Positions 36,856 through 44,979 of a stretch of DNA of 64,000 nucleotides are shown here, one piece after another. The stretch is from Bacteroidota bacterium (GTDB taxonomy: Bacteria; Bacteroidota; Bacteroidia; B-17B0; Aurantibacillaceae). Made by a program: the position numbers and the translations under genes. The notes beneath the pieces are model-generated. The model worked only from the letters and a program-made list of their open reading frames with translations. It was not told where the DNA came from and made no database searches. The stretch's first letter is position 1; every line of letters begins with the position of its first letter. Location of the stretch: positions 186,001 to 250,000 of the forward strand of contig JAUXTT010000008.1 in the NCBI GenBank assembly GCA_030684395.1. The letters run 5' to 3'.

Positions 36856-37220
36856 GCTCTCGTAAAAAAAAATTCCAGCTCCCTTACCAATTTTACTTCA
36901 TCGATAGGTTTAAAAATAAAACCATACGGTGCTGTTCCTTTAGCCCGCTCGAGTGTTTTTTCATCCGAATTTCCTGTAAGATAAATCACTTCTGTTTTAC
37001 AGTGTTCCTTGATCTGTTTCGCTGTTTCAATTCCGTCTATTTTTCCTCTGATCCCAATATCCATTAATATCAAATCGGGCAAACATTGTTTACAAAGTTC
37101 GATTGCCTCATTGCTTTCAGATGCTTTGGCAACAATTTCTGCACCCAAACTCTTTACCACTTTTTCGATAAACATACGGATAATGAAATCATCTTCTACT
37201 ATCATTACTTTTTTAGGCAT
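36852..37220 (-). CDS. CheY-like response regulator
   Basis: 122 residues from the ATG at 37218-37220; a longer frame to 37286 would run into the kinase gene and lacks family support. A single receiver domain: acidic pocket 'MIVEDDF', phospho-acceptor Asp54 ('LILMDIGI'), Thr in 'VIYLTGNSD', Lys in 'FIFKPID'. No output domain, so it acts by protein contacts. It follows the kinase gene 10 bases downstream and is its likely partner. Its stop overlaps the stop of the convergent nuclease gene by 4 bases. Confidence 0.92.
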   Translation of the reverse strand: MPKKVMIVEDDFIIRMFIEKVVKSLGAEIVAKASESNEAIELCKQCLPDLILMDIGIRGKIDGIETAKQIKEHCKTEVIYLTGNSDEKTLERAKGTAPYGFIFKPIDEVKLVRELEFFFTRA

Positions 37221-37230
37221 AACTAAGAAT

Positions 37231-38517
37231 TTAAGAAAGTTGAGAAATTTCTTTAAAGTTAATAATATAATGTGTTCCCGGTACATTCACTTTTTCTATG
37301 CCCCCTTGCAATTGTAAAGCAAGATTATGCATCAATAAAATTCCAAGAGAACCCGATTCTCTGAAACTTAGATTTTCAGGAAAACCAACGCCATTGTCAC
37401 CTATAAACAACGTGAAATTACCATATTGCTGGTCTTCGATCCGGATATAAATTTCTCCGCTATCTGTTCCTTTAAATCCATACTTCAGGGAATTAGTGAC
37501 CACCTCATTTATCAGAAGTCCTAAAGGGATGGCAGTATCAATATTCAAAAAAACATCCGGAATTTCCATTTTAAAACTAATTTTATGAACTGAACCCTTC
37601 ATTGAAACTACTAACTGATCAACAAGCCGTTTAAGATAATCCTTATATTTTATTTGCCCTAAATCTTCTGAACGGTAAAGCATTTCATGAACAATTGCCA
37701 TTGATGCTATCCTGTATTGGCTGTAACGGAATAATGCTTTCGTTTTTTCGTCGGCGATGTAACTTGCCTGTAAACTCAACAAACTGGTTATTACCTGCAT
37801 ATTATTTTTAACACGATGGTGTATTTCCTTTAATAATACATTACGTTCCATTAAGGATTTTTCCAGTTCTTTATTTTTTAATTCAATTTCATGTCTGTGT
37901 CTTTGCGCCAACTCAAGTAAGCGGTTATTTTTCCGTTTTTCTCTTTCTGTTTCACTCACATAATGCACTACCGCAACAAAAGAAACTGAAACAAAACATA
38001 CTATGTTCATTACCATGAATAATTTTCGCGCCGGATCTGGAATATCTCTGTTAAAATAGTCAACAATGTTTGAATCGAAATAAATAATAAGAACGGTTGC
38101 AACTACAAAAGCTAAAAGCCAATAAACAGAGCTTCTTACATTTTGGAATAATAAAGAACCTATTGGGCATAAGGCACTCCATAAAATAATTAAGCCCGAA
38201 TTTTGTAACCCACCTACATTAATTTGAACCAAAAATGCCAAAAAGAATAACACCGGAAGAACGATACCAATTAAATGAGCTCTTTTTTTAGATTTACTAA
38301 AAATACTCAATGCTACAACTGAAGTTATGGTGAATGTAAAGGACAAACATCCTGAAACATACAACTTCATGAAAACGTACATTAAGGTCCAAATAACACT
38401 TAAACAACTCAAAGAAATAACTATTGTTGTTAGGTTCCTTTTTAAGACCCTCTCTTCGGAACTATCTGTTGGAGACATTCCAATTCTTCTGGTATTATGT
38501 AATAAGACTCCAAACAT
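37231..38517 (-). CDS. Membrane histidine kinase, HisKA_2 type
   Basis: 428 residues from the first ATG; an ATG at codon 14 (38478) is possible, since a TATGTTTG box overlaps the first one. About six transmembrane segments (30-190), a coiled-coil linker (about 190-228), a HisKA_2 domain with 'LLKEIHHRVKNNMQVITSLL' (phospho-His about 234), and an ATPase domain with 'LGLLINEVVTNSLKYGF' (N box), 'DNGVGFP' (G1) and 'GSLGILLMHNLALQLQG'. No separate sensor domain is seen, so the signal is probably sensed in the membrane. It is co-transcribed with the response regulator. Confidence 0.9.
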   Translation of the reverse strand: MFGVLLHNTRRIGMSPTDSSEERVLKRNLTTIVISLSCLSVIWTLMYVFMKLYVSGCLSFTFTITSVVALSIFSKSKKRAHLIGIVLPVLFFLAFLVQINVGGLQNSGLIILWSALCPIGSLLFQNVRSSVYWLLAFVVATVLIIYFDSNIVDYFNRDIPDPARKLFMVMNIVCFVSVSFVAVVHYVSETEREKRKNNRLLELAQRHRHEIELKNKELEKSLMERNVLLKEIHHRVKNNMQVITSLLSLQASYIADEKTKALFRYSQYRIASMAIVHEMLYRSEDLGQIKYKDYLKRLVDQLVVSMKGSVHKISFKMEIPDVFLNIDTAIPLGLLINEVVTNSLKYGFKGTDSGEIYIRIEDQQYGNFTLFIGDNGVGFPENLSFRESGSLGILLMHNLALQLQGGIEKVNVPGTHYIINFKEISQLS

Positions 38518-38677
38518 AAAATGTGAAGTAGGTTCGTTAGGTAAAGTCTTCTACTTATAAATATAATAAAATAATTTTGACTTTAAAAACCTTATGTACG
38601 AATTATAATGCATGTAACCTCTCATTTCTCAGAAATAGAATTGAGTAGCATTAGTTAAATAACACTTTCACGGGTTT

Positions 38678-38916
38678 GGCTAAAAACAAAAACGGAAACT
38701 TAAAGTTTCCGTTAGTTTGGTTTCCCGCAGCGATGGCACATTAAATTCTAAAACCTGAAATAATGTTGTTTGTGTAGTTGGCACCGCCATACTGCGGGAA
38801 GTATTAAAATATTTCTAAAAATCCAATTATAATTTCGAAAACCAATTCTGCACTTATCCTCTTAAACAATTTTCTTATTGCTTCTAAAATGCTACTCAAG
38901 AATCACATAATTTATC
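38678..38916 (-). ncRNA. Candidate structured ncRNA
   Basis: On the minus strand a promoter-like site (38922-38953) is followed by a hairpin whose arms are TTCCCGCAG+ATGGC (38722-38737, plus strand) and GCCAT+CTGCGGGAA (38786-38800), broken by a small internal loop. Then come a terminator stem (38691-38713) and a T-rich tail. The transcript would be about 230 nt. I recognise no known RNA family. It could also be a 5' regulatory leader of the kinase gene, 160 bases further on. Confidence 0.45.
38691..38713 (-). terminator. Minus-strand terminator of the candidate ncRNA
   Basis: AACGGAAACT (38691-38700) pairs with AGTTTCCGTT (38704-38713) around a 3-nt loop; on the minus strand it is followed by TTTGTTTTT. 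Confidence 0.75.
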
Positions 38917-38921
38917 TGTAG

Positions 38922-38953
38922 CAAATCTAAGCAACAGAAAAATTAAATACCAA
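38922..38953 (-). promoter_or_regulatory. Possible promoter of the candidate ncRNA
   Basis: On the minus strand, TTG (38951-38953), a 21-base spacer and TAGATTTG (38922-38929), close to the TTTG/TANNTTTG consensus. Confidence 0.4.
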
Positions 38954-39094
38954 TTTCAATAGCTAATTTAGTTATTTTTATGATTCCCTGAAAAAATTTT
39001 ATTCAAGCCTTTGCTGACTAAACCCGGCGAAAGGCATACGTCAACAAAGGATGAATATTTTTCACTAAACAAACGATCTTTATATTTTAACAAA

Positions 39095-40162
39095 CTATGC
39101 TTCTATTTCTTCTGCTGCAACCTGTGGGATAGCATTATTAGTTCCTAAAGCTTCTTTAATTTTAGCTTCGATTTCTTCTGCCAATTCCGGATTATCAAGG
39201 AAGATTTGTTTAACTGAATCGCGGCCTTGCCCTAATTTAGTATCACCGTAGCTAAACCATGAACCGCTTTTCTTAACTACTCCATGCTCAACACCCAAAT
39301 CGATGATCTCACCTACTTTACTGATCCCTTCTCCAAACAAAATATCGAATTCTGACATACGGAAAGGAGGTGCTACTTTATTCTTGATTACTTTAACACG
39401 AACACGGTTACCGTTTACTGAATCACCATCTTTCAATTGACCTATTCTTCTGATATCCAAACGAACCGATGCGTAGAATTTTAATGCATTACCACCAGTA
39501 GTAGTTTCAGGGTTCCCGAACATTACGCCAATCTTCTCACGCAACTGGTTGATGAAGATTACACAACATCCTGTTTTGTTAATTGTACCTGTTAGTTTAC
39601 GTAAAGCCTGGCTCATTAAACGTGCTTGTAAGCCCATTTTACTTTCACCCATTTCACCTTCGATCTCTGCTTTTGGCGTTAATGCCGCAACCGAATCAAT
39701 AACGATAAGATCAACTGCTCCTGAGCGAATCAGGTTATCAGCAATCTCTAATGCCTGCTCACCACAATCCGGTTGAGAAATTAAAAGACTTTGTGTATCT
39801 ACTCCTAATTTTTCTGCATAAAAACGATCGAAAGCATGCTCTGCATCAATAAATGCAGCTATACCACCTTTTTTCTGAACACTTGCAATTGCATGAATTG
39901 CTAATGTTGTTTTACCGGAAGACTCAGGTCCGTATATCTCAACGATACGGCCTTGTGGGTAACCGCCCACTCCTAATGCAATGTCCAATCCTAAAGAGCC
40001 TGAACTGATCACTTCTAATGGTTCAATTGCGTTGTCACCCAATTTCATTATTGTGCCTTTTCCATAGGTTTTTTCCAACTTATCTAATGTAAGTTGTAAT
40101 GCTTTCAGTTTTTCTGAGTTTACTGCTACGCTTTTACCTGTGTCTGCTGCTTTCTTTGCCAT
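39095..40162 (-). CDS. recA: Recombinase RecA
   Basis: 355 residues, standard length. Walker A 'GPESSGKTT' (78-86), Walker B region '[12 protein letters not shown]', L1/L2 DNA-binding loops including '[15 protein letters not shown]' and '[16 protein letters not shown]', plus an acidic C-terminal tail. RecA pairs homologous DNA and triggers LexA self-cleavage in the SOS response. It is the second gene of an operon with bcp, 11 bases apart, sharing the promoter at 40847-40876. All key residues present. Confidence 0.97.
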   Translation of the reverse strand: MAKKAADTGKSVAVNSEKLKALQLTLDKLEKTYGKGTIMKLGDNAIEPLEVISSGSLGLDIALGVGGYPQGRIVEIYGPESSGKTTLAIHAIASVQKKGGIAAFIDAEHAFDRFYAEKLGVDTQSLLISQPDCGEQALEIADNLIRSGAVDLIVIDSVAALTPKAEIEGEMGESKMGLQARLMSQALRKLTGTINKTGCCVIFINQLREKIGVMFGNPETTTGGNALKFYASVRLDIRRIGQLKDGDSVNGNRVRVKVIKNKVAPPFRMSEFDILFGEGISKVGEIIDLGVEHGVVKKSGSWFSYGDTKLGQGRDSVKQIFLDNPELAEEIEAKIKEALGTNNAIPQVAAEEIEA

Positions 40163-40173
40163 GATATATAAAT

Positions 40174-40764
40174 TTATAAGTTACGAATTTGATCAGCGTG
40201 TGTACTTGATTTTACCGCACGGATGATATGTTTTATTTTTCCTTGTTCATCAATTATGAAAGTTGTTCTGATGATGCCGTCGTAGATTTTTCCAAACAAC
40301 TGCTTTATTCCCCACACATCATAAGCTTTTATCGCTTTCATGTCTGTATCTGCCAGCAGGTTAAAGTTAAGTTTGTACTTATCTGTGTACTTTTTGTGTT
40401 TAGCAACAGAATCCGCACTCACTCCAACAATTTCATAACCGTCTTTCTTCAGCGTGCTAAAGTTATCTCTCAGGTTACATGCTTCTATCGTACAGGTAGT
40501 AGTATCGTCTTCTGGATAAAAGAACAGGATTAATCTTTTTCCTGCATAATCCTTCAAACCAAACTCTTTTCCGTCCTGATTCAAACCTTTAAAATCGGGT
40601 GCTTTTAAACCTTCTTTTAATCCTGTTGTGTGAGCTTTAAAAGGAGCTGCCTTTTTCTCTTTCCCGGCTAATTTAGCTGCAGGTTTCGATGTTATCCCGA
40701 TAGCTATCGGGATCTTTTTTTGAGCGGCCGCCTTCTTAGCTGTCTCTTTTTTTACCTTTGTCAT
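40174..40764 (-). CDS. bcp: Bcp-type peroxiredoxin with an unusual N-terminal extension
   Basis: 196 residues. The Bcp/PrxQ core begins about residue 50 ('[20 protein letters not shown]') with peroxidatic Cys91 and resolving Cys96 in '[17 protein letters not shown]', a two-Cys alpha2-type arrangement. It reduces peroxides with thioredoxin. Upstream of the core is an Ala/Lys-rich extension of about 50 residues absent from usual Bcp proteins. A palindrome (40694-40713) lies within it and encodes residues 18-24 (IPIAIGI). First gene of the operon with recA; a good promoter lies at 40847-40876. Confidence 0.9.
   Translation of the reverse strand: MTKVKKETAKKAAAQKKIPIAIGITSKPAAKLAGKEKKAAPFKAHTTGLKEGLKAPDFKGLNQDGKEFGLKDYAGKRLILFFYPEDDTTTCTIEACNLRDNFSTLKKDGYEIVGVSADSVAKHKKYTDKYKLNFNLLADTDMKAIKAYDVWGIKQLFGKIYDGIIRTTFIIDEQGKIKHIIRAVKSSTHADQIRNL
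40694..40713. repeat. Palindrome ATCCCGATAGCTATCGGGAT inside bcp
   Basis: A perfect 20-bp palindrome inside the coding sequence. The same 16-bp core CCCGATAGCTATCGGG is intergenic at 60602-60617. It adds seven codons in frame to the N-terminal extension of the peroxiredoxin. Confidence 0.85.
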
Positions 40765-40846
40765 ACAATTTTTAATCTTCCTAGAAAATTACGAATTGTT
40801 TGATGCTTAGCCCTGAACAAGTTTTCAATTTCAATGAACAACAGGA

Positions 40847-40876
40847 CAAAGGTATTTTAATTTGATTGAATCGCAA
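40847..40876 (-). promoter_or_regulatory. Promoter of the bcp-recA operon
   Basis: On the minus strand, TTG (40874-40876), a 19-base spacer and TACCTTTG (40847-40854), a full consensus match about 80 bases before the bcp start. Confidence 0.72.
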
Positions 40877-40923
40877 TCTTTTTTAAAGTTATTTTTTAAT
40901 CATTTTGTTTAATATACTGAAAA

Positions 40924-41577
40924 TCAGTCTAATATTTTTACCTTTTTCTGATTAAAAAACTTACACCAATTTGTTAGGGGGCATTTTTCGCACTGAGGAT
41001 TTCGTGCTAAACAGGTATATCTTCCATGTAAAATTAACCAATGATGTGCACGCGGAACAAGTTCTTTGGGTATGAACTTGATCAATTGTTTTTCCGACTG
41101 CAAAGGATTTTTAGCATTAGTAGTTAATCCAATTCTATTGGAAACACGAAACACATGCGTATCTACCGCCATAGTTGGTTGATCATACACAACAGATGCA
41201 ATTACATTAGCAGTCTTCCTCCCTACTCCCGGAAGTTTTACAAGATCATCCACATTATCGGGAACTTCTCCGTTAAAATCTTTTATGAGCATCTGAGCCA
41301 TTCCCACCAAATGTTTTGCTTTATTGTTGGGATAAGAAATGCTGCGTATATACGTAAACACGGTATCAGAGTTAGATGCTGCCAGCGCTTCTGCAGTTGG
41401 AAACGCTTCGAACAATTTAGGTGTAACCATGTTCACGCGTTTATCTGTACACTGCGCAGATAAAGCAACAGCAACAATCAACTCATACGGATTAGAATAA
41501 TGTAATTCTGTTTCAGCAACGGGAACGTGCTCCTGAAAATAAGCTAATACGTTATCATATCTTTCCTGCTTGGTCAT
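40924..41577 (-). CDS. nth: Endonuclease III (Nth)
   Basis: 217 residues from the ATG at 41575-41577 (a TTG two codons earlier is less likely). Helix-hairpin-helix 'LVKLPGVGRKTANVI' with catalytic Lys, catalytic Asp in 'AVDTHVFRVSNRI', and a C-terminal 4Fe-4S loop with the exact spacing C-x6-C-x2-C-x5-C ('CLARNPQCEKCPLTNWC'). It is a DNA glycosylase/AP lyase that removes oxidised pyrimidines. Single gene between bcp-recA and the palindrome-flanked unit. Confidence 0.95.
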   Translation of the reverse strand: MTKQERYDNVLAYFQEHVPVAETELHYSNPYELIVAVALSAQCTDKRVNMVTPKLFEAFPTAEALAASNSDTVFTYIRSISYPNNKAKHLVGMAQMLIKDFNGEVPDNVDDLVKLPGVGRKTANVIASVVYDQPTMAVDTHVFRVSNRIGLTTNAKNPLQSEKQLIKFIPKELVPRAHHWLILHGRYTCLARNPQCEKCPLTNWCKFFNQKKVKILD

Positions 41578-41758
41578 AATCAACAGTACATCATTTTATA
41601 ATCCGTTACGAATTTATGAATTGTATCTGTTAAAGTGATTGACAAATGCATTAATCTTTCCAACAAACATTTTTTTTGGTTTAAAACGTGACCTCTAAGC
41701 AATCAATGCAACTTAGATCTTTTTAAATTTAGCGCTAAAAAAATAGTTGTCAAAAAAA

Positions 41759-41808
41759 TTATTATCAGCGGAATCTATGTATATTTGTATAGATTCCGCT
41801 AGTAATAA
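41759..41808. repeat. 50-bp imperfect palindrome, left boundary of the ATPase unit
   Basis: Arms AGCGGAATCTAT (41767-41778) and ATAGATTCCGCT (41789-41800) are perfect; outer TTATTA/TAATAA ends extend the palindrome to 50 bp. It is 40/50 identical, in the same orientation and of the same length, to 43247-43296. Its 10-nt loop holds TATATTTG (41780-41787), a -7 box. Confidence 0.9.
41780..41787 (+). promoter_or_regulatory. -7 box inside the left palindrome loop
   Basis: TATATTTG matches TANNTTTG and lies 30 bases before the ATG at 41818, so the gene's promoter appears to be carried in its own palindrome. The -33 region is not clear. Confidence 0.5.
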
Positions 41809-41817
41809 ATATCCATT

Positions 41818-43245
41818 ATGAAATCAAACTTGGTAGGAAGGCTTAGAGAGAAAGCCGTTTTAAAAGAAATATCAGATTCTGATAGTAGTCAATTTTTAGC
41901 AATTACAGGAAGGCGACGTGTAGGCAAAACCTATTTAATTAAATCTTATTTTAATACGAAAATTGATTTTGATTTTAGCGGTATATTAAACGCCAACCAA
42001 CATGATCAGCTTCAAAATTTTCAGTTTTCACTTACCCGTCACTTTAAACAATATAAAAAATCTAATGTAGTTTTAAACTGGCTAAGCGCATTCAAACATT
42101 TGAGTTTATTATTACAAAAGACAAAAAAGAAAAAGAAACAAATAGTATTTATAGATGAATTACCCTGGCTGGATACACACAAATCGAATTTTTTAGCTGC
42201 TTTGGATTGGTTTTGGAATAGTTGGGCTGTAGATCAAAATATTGTTTTAATTGTTTGTGGATCTTCTACATCGTGGATTATAAATAAATTGATCAACAAT
42301 AAAGGAGGACTTCATAATCGTATAACAAAAAGAATTCATCTGGAACCTTTTACCCTTGGTGAAACTGAAAGTTTTTTAAATCAAAGAGGCATCACACTGT
42401 CGCGCTACCAGTTATTACAAACCTACATGGCCTTTGGCGGCATACCACATTATCTGAAAGAAATACACAAAGGAGAAAGCGCTATGCAAGCTATCGACCG
42501 GATTTGCTTTAAGAAAAGTGGCTTATTGGTGAATGAGTTTGATAATCTTTACAAAGCTTTATTTAATAACTATCAAACACACGTAAAGATAATTTTTGCA
42601 CTTTCATCCAAACTAAAAGGACTTACACGAAACGAGATCCTTGCTATAACAAAACTAAGCGATGGGGGCACTTTTACCTCCATTTTAGAAGAACTGGAAT
42701 GGTGTAGTTTCATAAAATCGCAACCTTCTTTTGGTAAAGTGAAAAAAGAAATTCTCTACAGGCTTACTGATGAATACAGTTTGTTTTACATCAAATTTAT
42801 GTACAGAAAGAAAAACGTGAACTGGCAGCAACTTTCTTCAGGAAACACATGGAAAAGCTGGAGTGGTTACGCGTTTGAGAATATTTGTATAAAACACATT
42901 TCCCAATTAAAAAGTGCGATGGGTATTAGCGGGGTTTATACCGAAGAAAGTGGTTTTATATACAAAGGAACTAAAACACAAAAAGGCACACAAATAGATC
43001 TGGTAATAGACCGCAATGATGGGATCATTAATTTATGTGAGGCAAAATTTTATAATAAAGAAGTTAGCATTTCTAAAGGTTATGCTTCCGAACTGAAAGA
43101 GAAAAAAGATATATTTGAGCGAATTAGTGCTACCAATAAAACCGTTTTTATGAGTATGATAACAACACATGGATTAAGCTCAAACATCCATAAAAATGAA
43201 CTCATTCAGCAAGAAATGGACATGAATGATTTGTTTACGGATTAA
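41818..43245 (+). CDS. ATPase with PD-(D/E)XK nuclease-like C-terminus, palindrome-flanked
   Basis: 475 residues. N-terminal ATPase_2-type P-loop domain: Walker A 'GRRRVGKT' (31-38), Walker B 'IVFIDELPWLD' (Asp113/Glu114), 'LIVCGSSTSWI' (sensor 1). A winged-helix region follows (about 255-335, 'LSKLKGLTRNEIL'), then a DUF234-like C-terminal domain with restriction-nuclease residues Asp394 ('TQIDLVID'), Glu408 and Lys410 ('INLCEAKFY'). The family (COG1672-like) is patchy and of unknown function. The gene begins 9 bases after one 50-bp palindrome and ends 1 base before a second, 80% identical one. This suggests a one-gene mobile unit in which the protein may act on the palindromes; that role is inference. 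Confidence 0.85.
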   Translation: MKSNLVGRLREKAVLKEISDSDSSQFLAITGRRRVGKTYLIKSYFNTKIDFDFSGILNANQHDQLQNFQFSLTRHFKQYKKSNVVLNWLSAFKHLSLLLQKTKKKKKQIVFIDELPWLDTHKSNFLAALDWFWNSWAVDQNIVLIVCGSSTSWIINKLINNKGGLHNRITKRIHLEPFTLGETESFLNQRGITLSRYQLLQTYMAFGGIPHYLKEIHKGESAMQAIDRICFKKSGLLVNEFDNLYKALFNNYQTHVKIIFALSSKLKGLTRNEILAITKLSDGGTFTSILEELEWCSFIKSQPSFGKVKKEILYRLTDEYSLFYIKFMYRKKNVNWQQLSSGNTWKSWSGYAFENICIKHISQLKSAMGISGVYTEESGFIYKGTKTQKGTQIDLVIDRNDGIINLCEAKFYNKEVSISKGYASELKEKKDIFERISATNKTVFMSMITTHGLSSNIHKNELIQQEMDMNDLFTD

Positions 43246-43246
43246 T

Positions 43247-43296
43247 TTATTGCCAGCGGAATGTGGTAAAATTTATATAGATTCCGCTGGTAATAA
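43247..43296. repeat. 50-bp imperfect palindrome, right boundary of the ATPase unit
   Basis: Arms TTATTGCCAGCGGAAT (43247-43262) and ATTCCGCTGGTAATAA (43281-43296) pair with one mismatch around an 18-nt loop. It starts 1 base after the stop codon. 40 of 50 positions equal the left copy, with the differences mostly in the centre. Confidence 0.9.
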
Positions 43297-43353
43297 TTTT
43301 CATATTGCTATTCTTTCTTATTAAAATCACTTCCCCTCCATTTATTCTTTAAC

Positions 43354-43383
43354 TTGGTTTTAAGGTAAAATTTCCTATTTTTG
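43354..43383 (+). promoter_or_regulatory. Promoter of the 43402 T9SS cargo gene
   Basis: TTG (43354-43356), 19-base spacer, TATTTTTG (43376-43383). The -7 box overlaps a TTG that would otherwise look like a start, supporting the ATG at 43402. Confidence 0.7.
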
Positions 43384-43401
43384 CTATCCAAACTACAACC
43401 T

Positions 43402-44943
43402 ATGAAAAATATTTTCAAAAACCTCTTACTTTTTATTTCATTAATTGCTTCTAACAATTTAATTCAGGCGCAAATTTCCGGAAACTCTTATATCTGCGAA
43501 GGAACTTCTAATTCTTATAACTGCGATCAAACTTCTTCTACTTATCTATGGAACGTATCCCCATCAAGTGGTGTAGGTATTTCAGACGCAACTATTCAAA
43601 CTCCAGATATCTCCTTTCCTACAGCCGGTACCTATACTGTATCAGTAAGCACAACAGGTCCAGTGAGTACTTTTACTCTTGGTGTAACTGTAAACCAAAC
43701 ACCAATAATATCATTTATTACTTCTCAAACTGTTTGTCCAAACATAAGTACCTCCGCAATTAATTTTTCAAGTACACCTGTAGGTGCAACTGTAAGCTGG
43801 ACCAATAGTGATCCTGGCATTGGCATCGCCAATTCAGGAACAGGAAATATCCCATCTTTTACTACTATTAATTGGGGTCTTACACCTCTGACCGGATATT
43901 TCACAGCTATACCCGGTTTAAATGGGTGTCTTGGCGTACCGCAAACATTTACTATTACAGTAAACCCTTCAACAAACATATCAGGTACCATTACTTCAAA
44001 TGCAACCACGATCACAGACGGACAAGTATATTTATTTGCTCCTTCCCAAACACTTTATATGTATGATACAATTGCAATTACGAGTTTAAATGCAAGCGGC
44101 CAATATTTATTTTCTTCTGTTACAAGTGGTAATTATTTAGTAAAGTGTATTCCTGATAATTCTGTATATCCAAATCCTATCGGCACCTATTACGGGAACG
44201 CTTCACAATGGGATTCTGCTATGGTAATTAACCACGATTGTGCAAATGATTTTGTTGCTGATATTGAACTGGTAATAGCTTCTTTACTAACAGGACCGGG
44301 AATAATTTCAGGGCATTTAATAGAAGGTGTAGGATATGGAACTAACAGAATGATAAATTCCACAAATGAAATCATGGCTCCCGGTGGACCAATAAAAGGA
44401 ATTCCAATTAATCTTCTAACAACACCTTCAGGGCAATTTCAAGGGCAAAGCATTTCAGACAGCACCGGATATTTTGAATTTACAAATGTTCCGGTTGGAG
44501 ATTACACTTTGTTGGCTGATATTCCGGGACTGACAATGGATTCATCTTATTTCATTCAGATCACACCAAACGCTTTTGTTAGTGGAATGAATAGTGTATC
44601 AAGTGCCATTTATACTGATTTGGATTTCATGGTAGATAGCAATTCTATTTCTCCGATCAATCCTTTTGTTGGAATACCTGAACTAAAAAACAAAGCGCAG
44701 GAGATCTCAGTTTATCCTAATCCTGCAAAAAACAGTGTGACTTTCAAAGCAAATGGATTTGAATCTAAAACTTATAGAATCGAATTAATAAACTCTCAGG
44801 GGCAATCTGTTTTCATAGACAAACAAAGCGCGGCTTCTGATTACATCCTTGACCTAAAAAAACTGAATATTACTTCCGGACTTTATGTAGTGAAATTAAG
44901 TTCTGGGAATGTAATCAAAACCACGAAGCTGATCATTGAATAA
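43402..44943 (+). CDS. PKD-like T9SS type-A cargo protein
   Basis: 513 residues from the ATG at 43402; a TTG 21 bases upstream lies inside the promoter. Signal peptide (1-24), two PKD/Ig-like domains in the first 190 residues ('TYLWNVSPSSGVGIS', 'VSWTNSDPGIGI'), then carboxypeptidase-regulatory-like or SdrD B-like units (about 190-400; 'GQYLFSSVTSGNYLVKCIPD', 'GYFEFTNVPVGDYTLLADIPG'), and a type-A sorting domain ('SVYPNPAKNSVTFKANG', 'ITSGLYVVKLSSG'). Probable surface protein. Its gene begins shortly after the palindrome-flanked unit. Confidence 0.85.
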   Translation: MKNIFKNLLLFISLIASNNLIQAQISGNSYICEGTSNSYNCDQTSSTYLWNVSPSSGVGISDATIQTPDISFPTAGTYTVSVSTTGPVSTFTLGVTVNQTPIISFITSQTVCPNISTSAINFSSTPVGATVSWTNSDPGIGIANSGTGNIPSFTTINWGLTPLTGYFTAIPGLNGCLGVPQTFTITVNPSTNISGTITSNATTITDGQVYLFAPSQTLYMYDTIAITSLNASGQYLFSSVTSGNYLVKCIPDNSVYPNPIGTYYGNASQWDSAMVINHDCANDFVADIELVIASLLTGPGIISGHLIEGVGYGTNRMINSTNEIMAPGGPIKGIPINLLTTPSGQFQGQSISDSTGYFEFTNVPVGDYTLLADIPGLTMDSSYFIQITPNAFVSGMNSVSSAIYTDLDFMVDSNSISPINPFVGIPELKNKAQEISVYPNPAKNSVTFKANGFESKTYRIELINSQGQSVFIDKQSAASDYILDLKKLNITSGLYVVKLSSGNVIKTTKLIIE

Positions 44944-44961
44944 AATCAGTTTAAATTTGCC

Positions 44962-44969
44962 TATTTTTG
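44962..44969 (+). promoter_or_regulatory. -7 box of the GDPD-like gene
   Basis: TATTTTTG ends 10 bases before the ATG at 44980, so any leader is only a few bases. Confidence 0.5.
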
Positions 44970-44979
44970 CTTTTCCTTA

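Larger units (their letters stand above)
38518..39094. other. Long intergenic region upstream of the kinase gene
   Basis: 577 bases with no coding frame I accept. It holds two strong hairpins (38691-38713 and 38722-38800) and a minus-strand promoter-like site (38922-38953), grouped below as a candidate ncRNA. The rest is AT-rich with nothing recognisable. Confidence 0.6.

Noticed and set aside
37221-37286. 22-residue N-terminal extension of the response regulator
   Set aside because: It overlaps the kinase gene's end and is not part of a receiver domain; the ATG at 37220 fits.
43381-43401. TTG start for the T9SS cargo at 43402
   Set aside because: The TTG is part of the -7 box TATTTTTG, so it cannot be in the transcript.
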